Below are positions 8,386 to 16,799 of a stretch of DNA of 52,555 nt, in pieces. Each line of letters begins with the position of its first letter. Within the stretch, counting starts at the first letter, position 1. The notes below the pieces were generated by a model. That model made no database searches. It saw only the letters and a list, made by a program, of their open reading frames with translations, and was not told the DNA's origin. Both the position numbers and the translations under genes were made by a program. Source of the stretch: Betaproteobacteria bacterium (GTDB taxonomy: Bacteria; Pseudomonadota; Gammaproteobacteria; Burkholderiales; SG8-39). The stretch spans positions 1 to 52,555 of the forward strand of contig JANXUV010000179.1 of NCBI GenBank assembly GCA_025356085.1, read 5' to 3'.

Positions 8386-9125
8386 CGACGCTGCCCTCTC
8401 ACACCCTGCGCCTTCATGCCCAGGTAGAACTCCTGCACGTCCTCCTTCTCCAGGAGGCGCTTGCAGGTATCTTCCATCACGATGCGGCCGACTTCAAGCA
8501 CGTAGCCGTAGTCGGCCACTTCCAGCGCCATGTTGGCGTTCTGTTCCACCAGCAGGATCGTCATCCCTTGCTGCCGGTTGATCAGGCCGATGATGCGGAA
8601 TATCTCCCGCGTCAGCAGCGGCGACAGGCCCAGGCTCGGCTCATCCATCAACATCAGTTTCGGGCGCGACAGCAGCGCGCGGCTGATCGCCAGCATCTGC
8701 TGCTGCCCGCCTGAGAGCAAGCCGGCCTCCTGCCGGAAGCGTTCTTTCAGGATCGGGAAATAGGCGTAGACCATCTCCAGGTCCTGCGCGATGCCGGCGG
8801 CGTCGCCGCGCGTATAGGCGCCCATGCGCAGATTCTCGTCCACCGTCAGCAGCGGGAAGACTTCCCGCCCTTCGGGCACGTGGCCGATGCCGCGGCGCAC
8901 GATCCAGGCCGGATCGCGCCGCTGGATTTCCTCGCCGGCAAAGCGGATCTGGCCCTTGTTCGGGTCGATGATCCCCGAGATGGTTTTGAGGATGGTGGAC
9001 TTGCCCGCGCCGTTGGCGCCCAGCACCGTTACGATCTTCCCTTTGGGAACAGCAAGCGTCACGCCTCGCAAGGCCCGCACGGGACCATAGCTCGCTTCCA
9101 CATTGGCTAGCTCGAGAATATTCAT
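8358..9125 (-). CDS. livF: ABC importer ATPase, LivF
   Basis: ATP-binding subunit of the HAAT importer, 255 residues. Walker A is GANGAGKST, the ABC signature is LSGGQQQM, Walker B is LMLMDEPSLGLSP, and the switch His lies in LLVEQN-type context. LivF-specific features are the short length and the sequence VPEGREVFPLLTVDENL. Its ATG overlaps the livG stop (ATGA). The last 28 bases overlap the acyl-CoA ligase start, giving LivF a lysine-rich tail (RRWKKKKQ) that is probably not functional. Confidence 0.95.
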   Translation of the reverse strand: MNILELANVEASYGPVRALRGVTLAVPKGKIVTVLGANGAGKSTILKTISGIIDPNKGQIRFAGEEIQRRDPAWIVRRGIGHVPEGREVFPLLTVDENLRMGAYTRGDAAGIAQDLEMVYAYFPILKERFRQEAGLLSGGQQQMLAISRALLSRPKLMLMDEPSLGLSPLLTREIFRIIGLINRQQGMTILLVEQNANMALEVADYGYVLEVGRIVMEDTCKRLLEKEDVQEFYLGMKAQGVRGQRRWKKKKQWR

Positions 9126-9886
9126 GCGGCCTTACCCAGATAGGCCTCGATCACCGCAGGATTCGCCTGTACCTCGGCGGGCGTGCCCTCGGCGATCACC
9201 GTTCCCATGTTGAGCGCCAGCACCCGGTCGGAAACCCGCGACACCAGGTTCATGTCGTGCTCGACCATCAGCACCGTCACTCCGAGCTGGCGCTTGATGT
9301 CCTCGATCCAGAAGGCCATGTCGTCGGTCTCCTCCGGGTTGAGGCCGGAGGACGGCTCGTCGAGCAACAGCAGCCTGGGCTCGGTGGCGAGCGCGCGCCC
9401 GAGTTCCACCACCTTGCGCACGCCGTACGGCAGGCCGGCAACCAGGCTGTCGCGGTATTTGGCGAGATCGAGGAAATCGATCACTTTCTCCACCGCCTCG
9501 CGCTGCGCGAGTTCGGCGCGCCGTACCGCGGGCGTGAACAGCAGCTCCTGCCACAGCGCCGTGCGGCGATGGCGGTGGCGGCCGATGAGCAGGTTCTGCA
9601 GCACGGTGGCGTGCTCGAACAGCTCGATGTTCTGAAAGGTGCGTGCGATGCCGAGGTCCGCCACCTGGTGCGGCGACAGGCCGGTCAGCTCTTTGTCCTG
9701 GAAGAAAATCTTCCCCGATGTCGCCGGATAGAGCAGTCCGATCAGGTTGAAGATGGTGGTCTTGCCGGCGCCATTGGGCCCGATGATGGTGTAGCACTCG
9801 CCGCGCTTCACCTCGAAGCTCACCCTGTCCACGGCCACCACGCCGCCGAAGCGGATGCCCAGATCTTTTACCTGGAAGAAACTCAT
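9122..9886 (-). CDS. livG: ABC importer ATPase, LivG
   Basis: Second ATP-binding subunit of the HAAT importer, 254 residues, working as a pair with LivF below the LivH/LivM channel. It has Walker A GPNGAGKTT, the LivG-typical GIARTFQNIELF, Walker B LLLLDEPSSGLNPEE and the switch region VLMVEHDMNLV. The ABC signature is degenerate (GVRKVVELGRAL rather than LSGGQ-like), which is common in LivG. The start ATG overlaps the livM stop (ATGA). Confidence 0.95.
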   Translation of the reverse strand: MSFFQVKDLGIRFGGVVAVDRVSFEVKRGECYTIIGPNGAGKTTIFNLIGLLYPATSGKIFFQDKELTGLSPHQVADLGIARTFQNIELFEHATVLQNLLIGRHRHRRTALWQELLFTPAVRRAELAQREAVEKVIDFLDLAKYRDSLVAGLPYGVRKVVELGRALATEPRLLLLDEPSSGLNPEETDDMAFWIEDIKRQLGVTVLMVEHDMNLVSRVSDRVLALNMGTVIAEGTPAEVQANPAVIEAYLGKAA

Positions 9887-10956
9887 CTGAGCCTCTCCGA
9901 TTTCATGTAGCTCTTCTGGCGGCGGAACATGCCGCGTCGGTAGAACGGGAACAGTTCGAACCAGGTGCGCAGCTTGAGCCAGCGGCCGTACAGGCCGAGC
10001 GGCTCGAAGATGATGATCACGATCAGCACCAGGCCGAACACCACCGACTGCAGGCCGGTGCCGGCGACGTCGGCGGGCAGGTAGTCCTTGGCGAGAGAGA
10101 TCAGCTGCGGCAGCACGATCAGGAACGCGGCGCCCAGCACCGCGCCATGCACGAAGCCGACGCCGCCCAGGATCACGATCGTCACCAGCTCGATCGACTG
10201 GAGAAGCGTGAACTGCTCGGGCGAGATGAAGGTGACCTTGTGCGCGTAGAGCGCACCGGCGATGCCGGCCAGCGCCGCCGACAGCGCGAAGGACATGGTC
10301 TTGTAGTTGGCAAGGTTGACGCCCATGCAGGAGGCCGATATTTCGGAATCGCGGATCGCCACGAACGCGCGCCCGGTCGGCGAGCGCAGCAGGTTCAGCA
10401 CCGCCAGGATCGACAGCATCGCGAGGCCGAGGCAGAGGTAGTAGAAGCCCGCGTCGCCGTCCAGCTTCATTCCGAACAGTTCGATCGGCTTCAGGTTGAG
10501 ACCCGAGTTGCCGTTGGTCAGGCTTTCCCAGCGCGCCAGTATCTCTTCGACGATCACGTTGAAGGCGAGCGTGGCGATGGCCAGGTAGATGCCCTTCAGG
10601 CGCAGCGCCGGCAGGCCAAGCACCCAGCCCATCGCCGCCGACAGCAGCGCCGCGCAGGGCAGCGAGACGAAGAACGGCACGCCACGCGCCTGCATGAGCG
10701 CCTCGGTATAGGCGCCGATGGCGAGGAACGCGGCGTGGCCCAGCGAGATCTGCCCGGTGAAGCCCACCAGCAGCATCAGCCCCAGGCCGACGATGGAATA
10801 GATGCAGATGAACTGAAGTTGGGAAGTCAGGTACTCGCCGATCGCGTAAGGCGCGGCCAGCAAAAGCACCATCAGCAGCCCGTACCAGAACACCTGGCCA
10901 CCGTGCTTGAAGAGGCGCAGGTCCTGCGCGTAGCCGGTTTTGAAAAGGAATCTCAA
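9883..10956 (-). CDS. livM: ABC importer permease, LivM
   Basis: Integral membrane permease of the HAAT importer, 357 residues with about eight to ten hydrophobic segments. The family signature GLGLMLLVGFTGQISLGHAAFLAIGAY is visible in the first third (cited here in part: LVGFTGQISLGHAAF). The start is TTG at 10956, two bases after the livH stop, with an AAAGG ribosome site that lies at the livH end, so translation is probably coupled to livH. A 35-residue basic/hydrophilic C-terminal tail follows the last membrane segment. Confidence 0.94.
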   Translation of the reverse strand: MRFLFKTGYAQDLRLFKHGGQVFWYGLLMVLLLAAPYAIGEYLTSQLQFICIYSIVGLGLMLLVGFTGQISLGHAAFLAIGAYTEALMQARGVPFFVSLPCAALLSAAMGWVLGLPALRLKGIYLAIATLAFNVIVEEILARWESLTNGNSGLNLKPIELFGMKLDGDAGFYYLCLGLAMLSILAVLNLLRSPTGRAFVAIRDSEISASCMGVNLANYKTMSFALSAALAGIAGALYAHKVTFISPEQFTLLQSIELVTIVILGGVGFVHGAVLGAAFLIVLPQLISLAKDYLPADVAGTGLQSVVFGLVLIVIIIFEPLGLYGRWLKLRTWFELFPFYRRGMFRRQKSYMKSERLR

Positions 10957-10957
10957 T

Positions 10958-11827
10958 TCAAACCTTTTTCCTGGCCGTCTCGCCGAAGATGCCTGAAGGC
11001 TTGATCATCAGCACCGCCAGCACCACCACGTAGGCGGCGATGTCCTTGAAGCCTTCGGGCATGTAGCGGCCGGCGAAGGCCTCCACCAGGCCGATGATCA
11101 GGCCGCCGACGATCGCGCCCGGCACGCTGCCGAAGCCGCCGACCACCGCGGCCGGAAACGCCTTCAGGCCGATGAAACCCATGTTGGAATGCACGAAGGT
11201 CGCCGGCGCCAGCAGGATGCCGGCAAACGCGGCGACGCCGGCGGACAGGCCCCAGATCATCATGTTCACGCGCCGTACCGGGATGCCCATATAGGCGGCG
11301 GCGAGCTGGTTCTGCGAGGTCGCCTGCATCGCCACGCCGAGCTTGGAGTAGCGGAAGAACACATACAGCACCGCCACCAGCGCAGCGGTCATGACGATCA
11401 CCGCCACCTGCTGCTCGGCGAAGATCACCTCGCCGAACTTGAAGGTGCCGTCGGCGAACGGCGTCGGGAAAGTATAGGTGTCGGTGCCCCAGCCGGGAAT
11501 CATGGTCACCACCCCGCGCAGCACGTAGCCAACGCCGATGGTGATCATCACCACCGTGAAGGCCGGCTGGCCGAGCACCGGGCGGAGCACCACGCGCTCG
11601 ATCAGCATCCCGACCGCGGCCATCGCCGCCACCGCGAACAGGATCGTCGCCCAGTAGGGCCAGCCCAGCATCACGCTGGCGGTCAGCGCGAAGAAGCCGC
11701 CCAGCATCATCAGGTCGCCCTGGGCGAAGTTCACCGTCTCGGTCGCCTTGTAAATCAGCACGAAGCCGAGCGCGACCAGCGCGTAGACGCAGCCCTGCGC
11801 CACGCCGGCGAGCAGCAGTTGCAACAC
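10958..11827 (-). CDS. livH: ABC importer permease, LivH
   Basis: Integral membrane permease of the HAAT importer, 289 residues, first gene of the operon. LivH signatures are GVAQGCVYALVALGF at the N-terminus, NFAQGDLMMLGGFF and the C-terminal GGFGSVPGAIVGG. The GTG at 11827 is the only standard start, but its ribosome site (GGAGGAG at 11848-11842) is 14 bases away. A CTG at 11836 in the same frame has ideal spacing (about 5 bases) and would add Met-Asn-Gln, so the true start may be CTG. The neighbouring atuA-like gene diverges 47 bases away. Confidence 0.94.
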   Translation of the reverse strand: MLQLLLAGVAQGCVYALVALGFVLIYKATETVNFAQGDLMMLGGFFALTASVMLGWPYWATILFAVAAMAAVGMLIERVVLRPVLGQPAFTVVMITIGVGYVLRGVVTMIPGWGTDTYTFPTPFADGTFKFGEVIFAEQQVAVIVMTAALVAVLYVFFRYSKLGVAMQATSQNQLAAAYMGIPVRRVNMMIWGLSAGVAAFAGILLAPATFVHSNMGFIGLKAFPAAVVGGFGSVPGAIVGGLIIGLVEAFAGRYMPEGFKDIAAYVVVLAVLMIKPSGIFGETARKKV

Positions 11828-11856
11828 CTGATTCAGCGGAACTCCTCCTGGAAAGA

Positions 11857-11862
11857 ATTGTA
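11857..11862 (-). promoter_or_regulatory. Possible -10 element of the liv operon
   Basis: On the minus strand TACAAT lies eight bases before the GGAGGAG ribosome site of livH, giving a very short leader. No good -35 box is seen 16-18 bases upstream (it would lie inside the atuA-like gene), so an activator may be needed. Weak, sequence-only call. Confidence 0.3.
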
Positions 11863-11874
11863 GACTAGCCCGCG

Positions 11875-13245
11875 ATGAAAACCATTCGCGTCGGCGCCGG
11901 TCTGGGTTTCTACGGCGATTCGTGGCAACCGGTGCGCGCCTCGATCGAGCGCGGCGGCGTGCAGTACATCGCCTCCGACCATCTTTCCGAACTCACGCTG
12001 GCGATCCTGCAAAAGGATCGGCAGAAAGATCCTTCCGCAGGTTATGCCCGCGACGGCGTGCCAATGCTCGCCGAGCTCTGGCCGCTGGCGGCAAAGCACG
12101 GGGTCAAGTTCGTGCTGAACGCGGGCGGCCTGAACCCGCACGGGGCGCGCGAAGCGATTGCCAGGACATTTCGCGCCAAGGGCTTCAAGGCGAAGATCGC
12201 CACCGTGACTGGCGATTCGTTGCTGGAGCGCATCGATGAGCTGCGCGGTGCGGGCGAAGCGCTGGCGCATATGGACACCGGCGCCGACATCGGCGGCGTG
12301 CGCGAGCGGATGCTGTTCGCCAACGCCTACCTGGGCGCGCAGCCGATCGCCGAGGCGCTCGCGCAGGGTGCCGACATCGTGCTGACCGGGCGCGTCGCTG
12401 ACGCGGCACTCACGCTGGGACCGCTCGCCCACGAGTTCGGCTGGAAATGGGACGATTGGGATCGCATGGCGGCCGGCCTCACGCTCGGCCACCTGCTGGA
12501 ATGCTCGGGCCAGGGCTCGGGCGGCAATTTCGGCTCCTCGGGCGAATGGGCCAAGGTGCCGGACTACGCGCACCTCGGCTACCCGATCGCGGAAGTATCG
12601 GAGGATGGCAGCGCGATGTTTACCAAGCCCCCCGGCACGGGCGGGCTGGTCTCGTTCGACACCATCCGCCAGCAGCTGCTGTACGAAGTACACAACCCTC
12701 ACGCCTACTACTCCCCCGATGTGGTGCTCGACATGGGCACGCTCAAGTTCGAGGACCAGGGCAACGACCGGGTGCGCATCACCGGCGCCTCGGGTGCGGC
12801 GCGGCCGAAGACGCTGAAAGTGGTTGCCGGCTACCAGGACGGCTGGATGGGCACCGGCATGATCGGTTTCGCCTGGCCTGAGGCCTATGCCAAGTGCGAG
12901 AAGAGCGCGCAGATCATCGCTACGCTGGTGAAAGAGCGCGGCTGGGCGGTGGAAGACAGCAATGTCGAATACATCGGCTACAACTCGCTGCTGGGCGCCA
13001 ACGCCGACCCGGCCTACCGCGACCAGCTGAACGAATGTTTCCTGCGCATGACAATCCGCACACGGGACCGGAAAGTGGCCGATGCCTTCGGGCGACTGTT
13101 CCCGTGGCTGGGGCTCTCCGGTCCGCCGTATGTTGGCAGCATGAAGGGCATACAACCGGCAAAGGAACTATTGGGAATTTGGCCGACTTTGGTTTCCAGG
13201 GAACTTGTGGAAAAAAACATAAAAATTGAAGTCGAAAATATCTGA
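11875..13245 (+). CDS. AtuA family protein (DUF1446), acyclic terpene utilisation-like
   Basis: 456 residues of the DUF1446/AtuA family, named from the acyclic terpene utilisation cluster of Pseudomonas, where AtuA is needed but its reaction is not established. Conserved features seen are the N-terminal GAGLGFYGDSW, YIASDHLSELTLAIL, NAGGLNP, ADIVLTGRVADAALTLGPL and the central glycine/serine-rich SGQGSGGNFG. In Pseudomonas the protein carries an additional C-terminal domain; here that part is a separate gene starting directly after the stop. The location beside an acyl-CoA carboxylase/dehydrogenase set and an importer with its own ligase supports a role in branched or isoprenoid acid catabolism. 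No clear ribosome site precedes the ATG. Confidence 0.85.
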   Translation: MKTIRVGAGLGFYGDSWQPVRASIERGGVQYIASDHLSELTLAILQKDRQKDPSAGYARDGVPMLAELWPLAAKHGVKFVLNAGGLNPHGAREAIARTFRAKGFKAKIATVTGDSLLERIDELRGAGEALAHMDTGADIGGVRERMLFANAYLGAQPIAEALAQGADIVLTGRVADAALTLGPLAHEFGWKWDDWDRMAAGLTLGHLLECSGQGSGGNFGSSGEWAKVPDYAHLGYPIAEVSEDGSAMFTKPPGTGGLVSFDTIRQQLLYEVHNPHAYYSPDVVLDMGTLKFEDQGNDRVRITGASGAARPKTLKVVAGYQDGWMGTGMIGFAWPEAYAKCEKSAQIIATLVKERGWAVEDSNVEYIGYNSLLGANADPAYRDQLNECFLRMTIRTRDRKVADAFGRLFPWLGLSGPPYVGSMKGIQPAKELLGIWPTLVSRELVEKNIKIEVENI

Positions 13246-13587
13246 ATGAAAACCGCCCTTTGGAAAATTGCTCATGCACGTTCCGGAGACAAGGCCGATC
13301 GGGCAGATATCGGGCTTTTCGCCTTCGATGCTCCCACCTACCAGGTGCTCAAGCGCGAAGTAACGAAGGAGCGGTTGGCGGCGCATTTCGCCGGCTTTAA
13401 CACCGGCCCGGTGGAGCTTTGGCCGCTGGACAACATCCTCGCGCTGAAAATTGTGCTGAACGGCGCGTTGCAGGGCGGCGCCGCGCGCAGCTTGCGCATG
13501 GATAATCTCGGTAAGAATGTCGCCGCGCAGTTGCTGCGGATGGAAATCGAAACGCCGGAAGACCTTCCCCGGCTCAAAGGAAAATAA
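13246..13587 (+). CDS. AtuA-associated small protein (separate C-terminal domain)
   Basis: 113 residues corresponding to the C-terminal ferredoxin-like-fold region found fused in larger AtuA proteins. The N-terminal LWKIAHARSGDKADRADIGLFAF with its SGDKA motif is the family hallmark, and LPNLKALN-type sequence appears here as LDNILALKIVLNGALQGGAARSL. The ATG follows the previous TGA with no gap, so the two halves are translationally coupled and probably form one complex. The first codons are unusually A/T-rich compared with surrounding genes. Function is unknown. Confidence 0.8.
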   Translation: MKTALWKIAHARSGDKADRADIGLFAFDAPTYQVLKREVTKERLAAHFAGFNTGPVELWPLDNILALKIVLNGALQGGAARSLRMDNLGKNVAAQLLRMEIETPEDLPRLKGK

Positions 13588-13596
13588 GGAACATTC

Positions 13597-14076
13597 ATGA
13601 ATCGCCTGCTGTATGCCGCACCGGCGCTTGCCTGCGCCGGCCTGCTCGCCTTCGGCTACTACCTGCAGTATTTCGACCACCAGGATCCCTGTCCGCTGTG
13701 CCTCGTGCAGCGCGGCTTCTACTACGGGATTCTTGTGGTTTTCGCCGTTGCTGCGCTGCATTTTCCCGGCCGGACCGGAAAATTTATTTACTGCACCGCC
13801 GCAACCGGCTTCGCACTCGGCGGCTTCGGCGTCGCGGCGCGGCAGGTGTGGCTGCAGCATCTTCCGGCAGATCAGGTACCTGCCTGCGGTCCGGACCTGT
13901 TTTTCATGATGGAGAACTTCCCGCTGTCGCGCACGCTCCAGAAGCTGTTCATGGGCTCGGGACAGTGCGCGGAGGTAAACTGGAAGTTCCTCGGGCTTTC
14001 CATTGCCGAGTGGTCGCTTGCCTGGTTCGCGGCCATTGCGCTGTACGCGCTCTGGCTCGCCTTCCGGCGGCGTTAG
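13597..14076 (+). CDS. dsbB: Disulfide bond formation protein B
   Basis: Inner-membrane quinone-dependent oxidant that re-oxidises periplasmic DsbA, 159 residues with four hydrophobic helices. The first periplasmic loop has the redox pair CPLC (C32, C35) followed by QRGFYY, and the second has C97 and C124 flanking the amphipathic membrane-associated segment, as in known DsbB. An AAGGAA ribosome site precedes the ATG. It follows the AtuA-like pair by nine bases and may be read through from it, but there is no functional link. Confidence 0.93.
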   Translation: MNRLLYAAPALACAGLLAFGYYLQYFDHQDPCPLCLVQRGFYYGILVVFAVAALHFPGRTGKFIYCTAATGFALGGFGVAARQVWLQHLPADQVPACGPDLFFMMENFPLSRTLQKLFMGSGQCAEVNWKFLGLSIAEWSLAWFAAIALYALWLAFRRR

Positions 14077-14103
14077 CGGTTCGACGTTTCCTGGGAGGGA
14101 ACC

Positions 14104-15558
14104 ATGGAATTTTCCGCACTCGTAACCTCGATGCAGACCACACTTGGCGAACGGCTGCCGGCGATTTTCTTCGCGCTGGCGATCATCACCGTCGGCTGGC
14201 TGGTGGCGGTGATGCTGCGCGCCGCCACGCGGCGACTGCTTGGCATGCTGAAGGTCGATGCGCGCATCGAAGAGAGCACCGGCCAGAAAGTCAGCGTCGA
14301 ATCCGGAATCGCGCTCGGTGTGTTCTGGCTGATCATCCTGGTGACGGTGGTGGCGGTCTTCAATTCGCTGCACCTCGACCGGATTTCCGATCCGTTCGCG
14401 CAGCTGGTGGCGCAGATCATCGGCTACGCGCCGCGGCTGATCGCGGGGACGCTGCTGCTGCTGGTAGCGTGGGTGATCGCGTCGGTGATCCAGGCAGTGG
14501 TGAGCCGGGCGCTGGTGGCGAGCAAGCTGGGCGCCACGCTGTCCAGGGAAGCCGGCATGGAGCCGATGGGCAAGACGGTCGCCAACGTGCTCTTCTGGCT
14601 GGTGATCCTGCTGTTCGTGCCGAGCATCCTCGGCGCGCTCGACCTGCGCGGGCTGCTCGAGCCGGTACAGGGCATGATGAGCAAGCTGCTCGACATGGTG
14701 CCGAACGTGTTCGGCGCGGCGGTGATTGGCTTCGTCGGCTGGCTGGTGGCGAAGGTGCTGCGCGGGCTGGTGACCAACCTGCTGGCGGCCGCCGGAGCCG
14801 ACAAGATGGGCAGCCAGATCGGCCTCGCCGACGCGGTGAAGCTGTCGCGCCTGGCCGGCACCATCGTCTTCATCCTGGTGTTCGTGCCGACGCTGATCGC
14901 GGCGCTGGATGCGCTCAGGATCGATGCCATATCGCGGCCCGCCACCGAAATGTTGGAGCGGCTGCTCGCGGCGGTGCCTAACCTCGTTGCTGCGGCGCTG
15001 ATCCTGGTAGTCACCTGGTACGTGGCCAAGTTCGCCGCCGACCTGCTGTCGCGGCTGCTGTCGGGCATGGGCTTCGACACCCTGCCGGAAAAGCTCGGCA
15101 TCACCGGCGCATTTTCTGGCACCCTCAAGCCCTCCGGCCTGGTGCGGGGCCTCGCCCTCTTCTTCGCAATGCTGTTCGCGACGGTAGAAGCGTCGCACCG
15201 GCTCGACTTCACCCAGGTGCGCGACCTGGTCTCGATGTTCATCAAGTTCGGCGGCGAGGTGCTGCTGGGCGGCTCGATCCTGGTGATCGGCTTCTGGCTC
15301 GCCAACCTGGCCTTCAACGCCATCGGCCGCGCCAGCGAGCGCAGCGGCCTGGCGCGCCTCGCGCGCGTGGCGATCCTCGGCCTGGTGATCGCGATGGGCC
15401 TGCGCGCGATGGGCATCGCCGACGACATCGTCAATCTCGCCTTCGGCCTCACGCTGGGCGCGGTAGCGGTGGCCTTCGCGCTCGCCTTCGGCCTCGGCGG
15501 CCGCGAAGCCGCGGGACGCCAGATGGAACACTGGCTGGCTCAGTTGCGCAAGGATTAG
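14104..15558 (+). CDS. CmpX-like mechanosensitive channel family membrane protein
   Basis: 484 residues, nearly all membrane-embedded, built of repeated helices of the TM_helix type: runs like RLIAGTLLLLVAWVIASVIQ, LVPNVFGAAVIGFVGWLVAKVLRGLV and LVAAALILVVTWYVAKFAADLL recur about every 100 residues, each preceded by a short amphipathic piece with Pro. The C-terminus (AFGLTLGAVAVAFALAFGLGGREAA) resembles the pore helix region of MscS-type channels, but the large cytoplasmic vestibule of MscS is missing. This matches CmpX-type envelope proteins linked to membrane stress. A strong GGGAGGGA ribosome site precedes the ATG. Function assigned by family resemblance. Confidence 0.8.
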   Translation: MEFSALVTSMQTTLGERLPAIFFALAIITVGWLVAVMLRAATRRLLGMLKVDARIEESTGQKVSVESGIALGVFWLIILVTVVAVFNSLHLDRISDPFAQLVAQIIGYAPRLIAGTLLLLVAWVIASVIQAVVSRALVASKLGATLSREAGMEPMGKTVANVLFWLVILLFVPSILGALDLRGLLEPVQGMMSKLLDMVPNVFGAAVIGFVGWLVAKVLRGLVTNLLAAAGADKMGSQIGLADAVKLSRLAGTIVFILVFVPTLIAALDALRIDAISRPATEMLERLLAAVPNLVAAALILVVTWYVAKFAADLLSRLLSGMGFDTLPEKLGITGAFSGTLKPSGLVRGLALFFAMLFATVEASHRLDFTQVRDLVSMFIKFGGEVLLGGSILVIGFWLANLAFNAIGRASERSGLARLARVAILGLVIAMGLRAMGIADDIVNLAFGLTLGAVAVAFALAFGLGGREAAGRQMEHWLAQLRKD

Positions 15559-15583
15559 CGCCTCACGTCAAGCCCACAGGGAG

Positions 15584-16450
15584 ATGGCAACCGGCAAATT
15601 CATATCGCTCAAACCGCGCACCAGCACCGCCGTCGACCCGCAACGGATGGAGATTTCCCACGGCGCCATGCGCGTGCAATATGACCTGGACCTGAACGCA
15701 CCGTCCCAGCGCTTCATTTACGATTGCTGCCAGGGCGGCGGCGTGTACGAAGCGGTCACCACGAATCTCCTCACCCGTGTCCTCAAGCCCGGGGATGCTT
15801 TCATCGACGTCGGCGCGCACGTGGGGTTCTTCTCGATGATCGCCGCCGCGCTGGTCGGACCGGCCGGCCGCGTCGTTGCATTTGAGCCGAACGCCGAGAA
15901 CTATGCGTCGCTGCGGAACAATGTGTCGCTCAACGGATATGCACACGTCGTTTGCGTGAATTCGGCGGCCGGGGATCGCGACGGCGAGGTGAAATTTTTC
16001 GAGAACCTCGATAACGACGGCGGCCACGCGCTTTGGGATCCGGGCCTGCATTCGTTCAACGAGAAAAGCAAAGCGCGGCAGACAACGCGCCAGCTGCCGA
16101 TCGCCACGCTCGACACCGCCCTCTCCGGCCTGGGCGTGCAATCGATCAAGGCGGTCAAGATCGACACGGAGGGCGCCGAAGTGCAGGTGCTCAGGGGAGG
16201 AGCACGCTGCCTGGCCGCGCCGGGAATCGAACTGCTGGTCTGCGAGGACAACGAGTTCGGGCTGGCCAGCCTCGGCACTTCCGGCACCGAGCTCAGGCGG
16301 GCGCTTGAGAAGCTCGGCTTTGTGATCTGCGTGCAGGACGCGCAAGGCGGATTGCAGGAAATCGATGCGAATACGCCGCTCGAGAGCGCCTCGGTGGATA
16401 ACTTCTATTGCTTGAGGCGGAACAGTCCGTATCAGTTCAACGCGCTATAG
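15584..16450 (+). CDS. FkbM-family SAM-dependent methyltransferase
   Basis: 288 residues with a Rossmann methyltransferase core. Motif I is FIDVGAHVGFFS (73-84), followed by VVAFEPNAENYASLRNN with the acidic ribose-binding residue (E101), and the FkbM-typical IKAVKIDTEGAEVQVLRGG. Members methylate hydroxyl groups of polyketides, glycans or lipids; the acceptor here is unknown. The AGGGAG sequence abuts the ATG with no spacing, so a start a little further in is possible. The last 14 bases overlap the convergent chelatase gene. Confidence 0.88.
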   Translation: MATGKFISLKPRTSTAVDPQRMEISHGAMRVQYDLDLNAPSQRFIYDCCQGGGVYEAVTTNLLTRVLKPGDAFIDVGAHVGFFSMIAAALVGPAGRVVAFEPNAENYASLRNNVSLNGYAHVVCVNSAAGDRDGEVKFFENLDNDGGHALWDPGLHSFNEKSKARQTTRQLPIATLDTALSGLGVQSIKAVKIDTEGAEVQVLRGGARCLAAPGIELLVCEDNEFGLASLGTSGTELRRALEKLGFVICVQDAQGGLQEIDANTPLESASVDNFYCLRRNSPYQFNAL

Positions 16451-16799
16451 CTCGCGCTATCGCGGCGATCACCTCCGGTTGCTCGCCGATAGGCGGCTCG
16501 ACGGTGATGTCGAGATCCGGAAAACGCCCCCGGATCTCCGCCGCTAGTCTTGGCAGGTCATCCTTGACATGTCCGCCCGTGCCGAGAAATACCGGCACTA
16601 CCCGCAGGCCGCGCACGCCCTCGCCATGCAGCGACGCGATGCACTCCGGCAGCGACGGCTGCATCAATTCCAGGAAGGCGAGCACAATGCGCTCGCCGGG
16701 CAGGCGCTCGCCGAGCTCTGCTACGAGCTGCTGGAACGGGCGCGCCCAGTCCGCGTTGCGCGCGCCGTGGGCGAAGAGGATGACTGCTCGTTGGGCCAC
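16437..16799 (-). CDS. Small CbiX/SirB-type sirohydrochlorin chelatase
   Basis: About 120 residues, the length of the small single-domain CbiX chelatases that insert Co or Fe into sirohydrochlorin. The two metal-binding histidines are in ILFAHGARN and GTGGHVKDDLP, each followed by the usual family sequence. The start was put at GTG 16799; the region further upstream, up to 16865, is low-complexity and overlaps the cobA coding region. With that start the gene overlaps cobA by 79 bases in another frame. As the last gene of the sulfate operon, next to the uroporphyrinogen methyltransferase, it most likely makes sirohaem for CysI. No precorrin-2 dehydrogenase gene is seen here. Confidence 0.8.
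   Translation of the reverse strand: MAQRAVILFAHGARNADWARPFQQLVAELGERLPGERIVLAFLELMQPSLPECIASLHGEGVRGLRVVPVFLGTGGHVKDDLPRLAAEIRGRFPDLDITVEPPIGEQPEVIAAIARAIAR

Noticed and set aside
13168-15531. 787-codon open frame antisense to AtuA small protein, dsbB and the channel gene
   Set aside because: It crosses three well-supported genes and gap sequence, with His/Gln/Arg-rich low-complexity content; no conserved motif.
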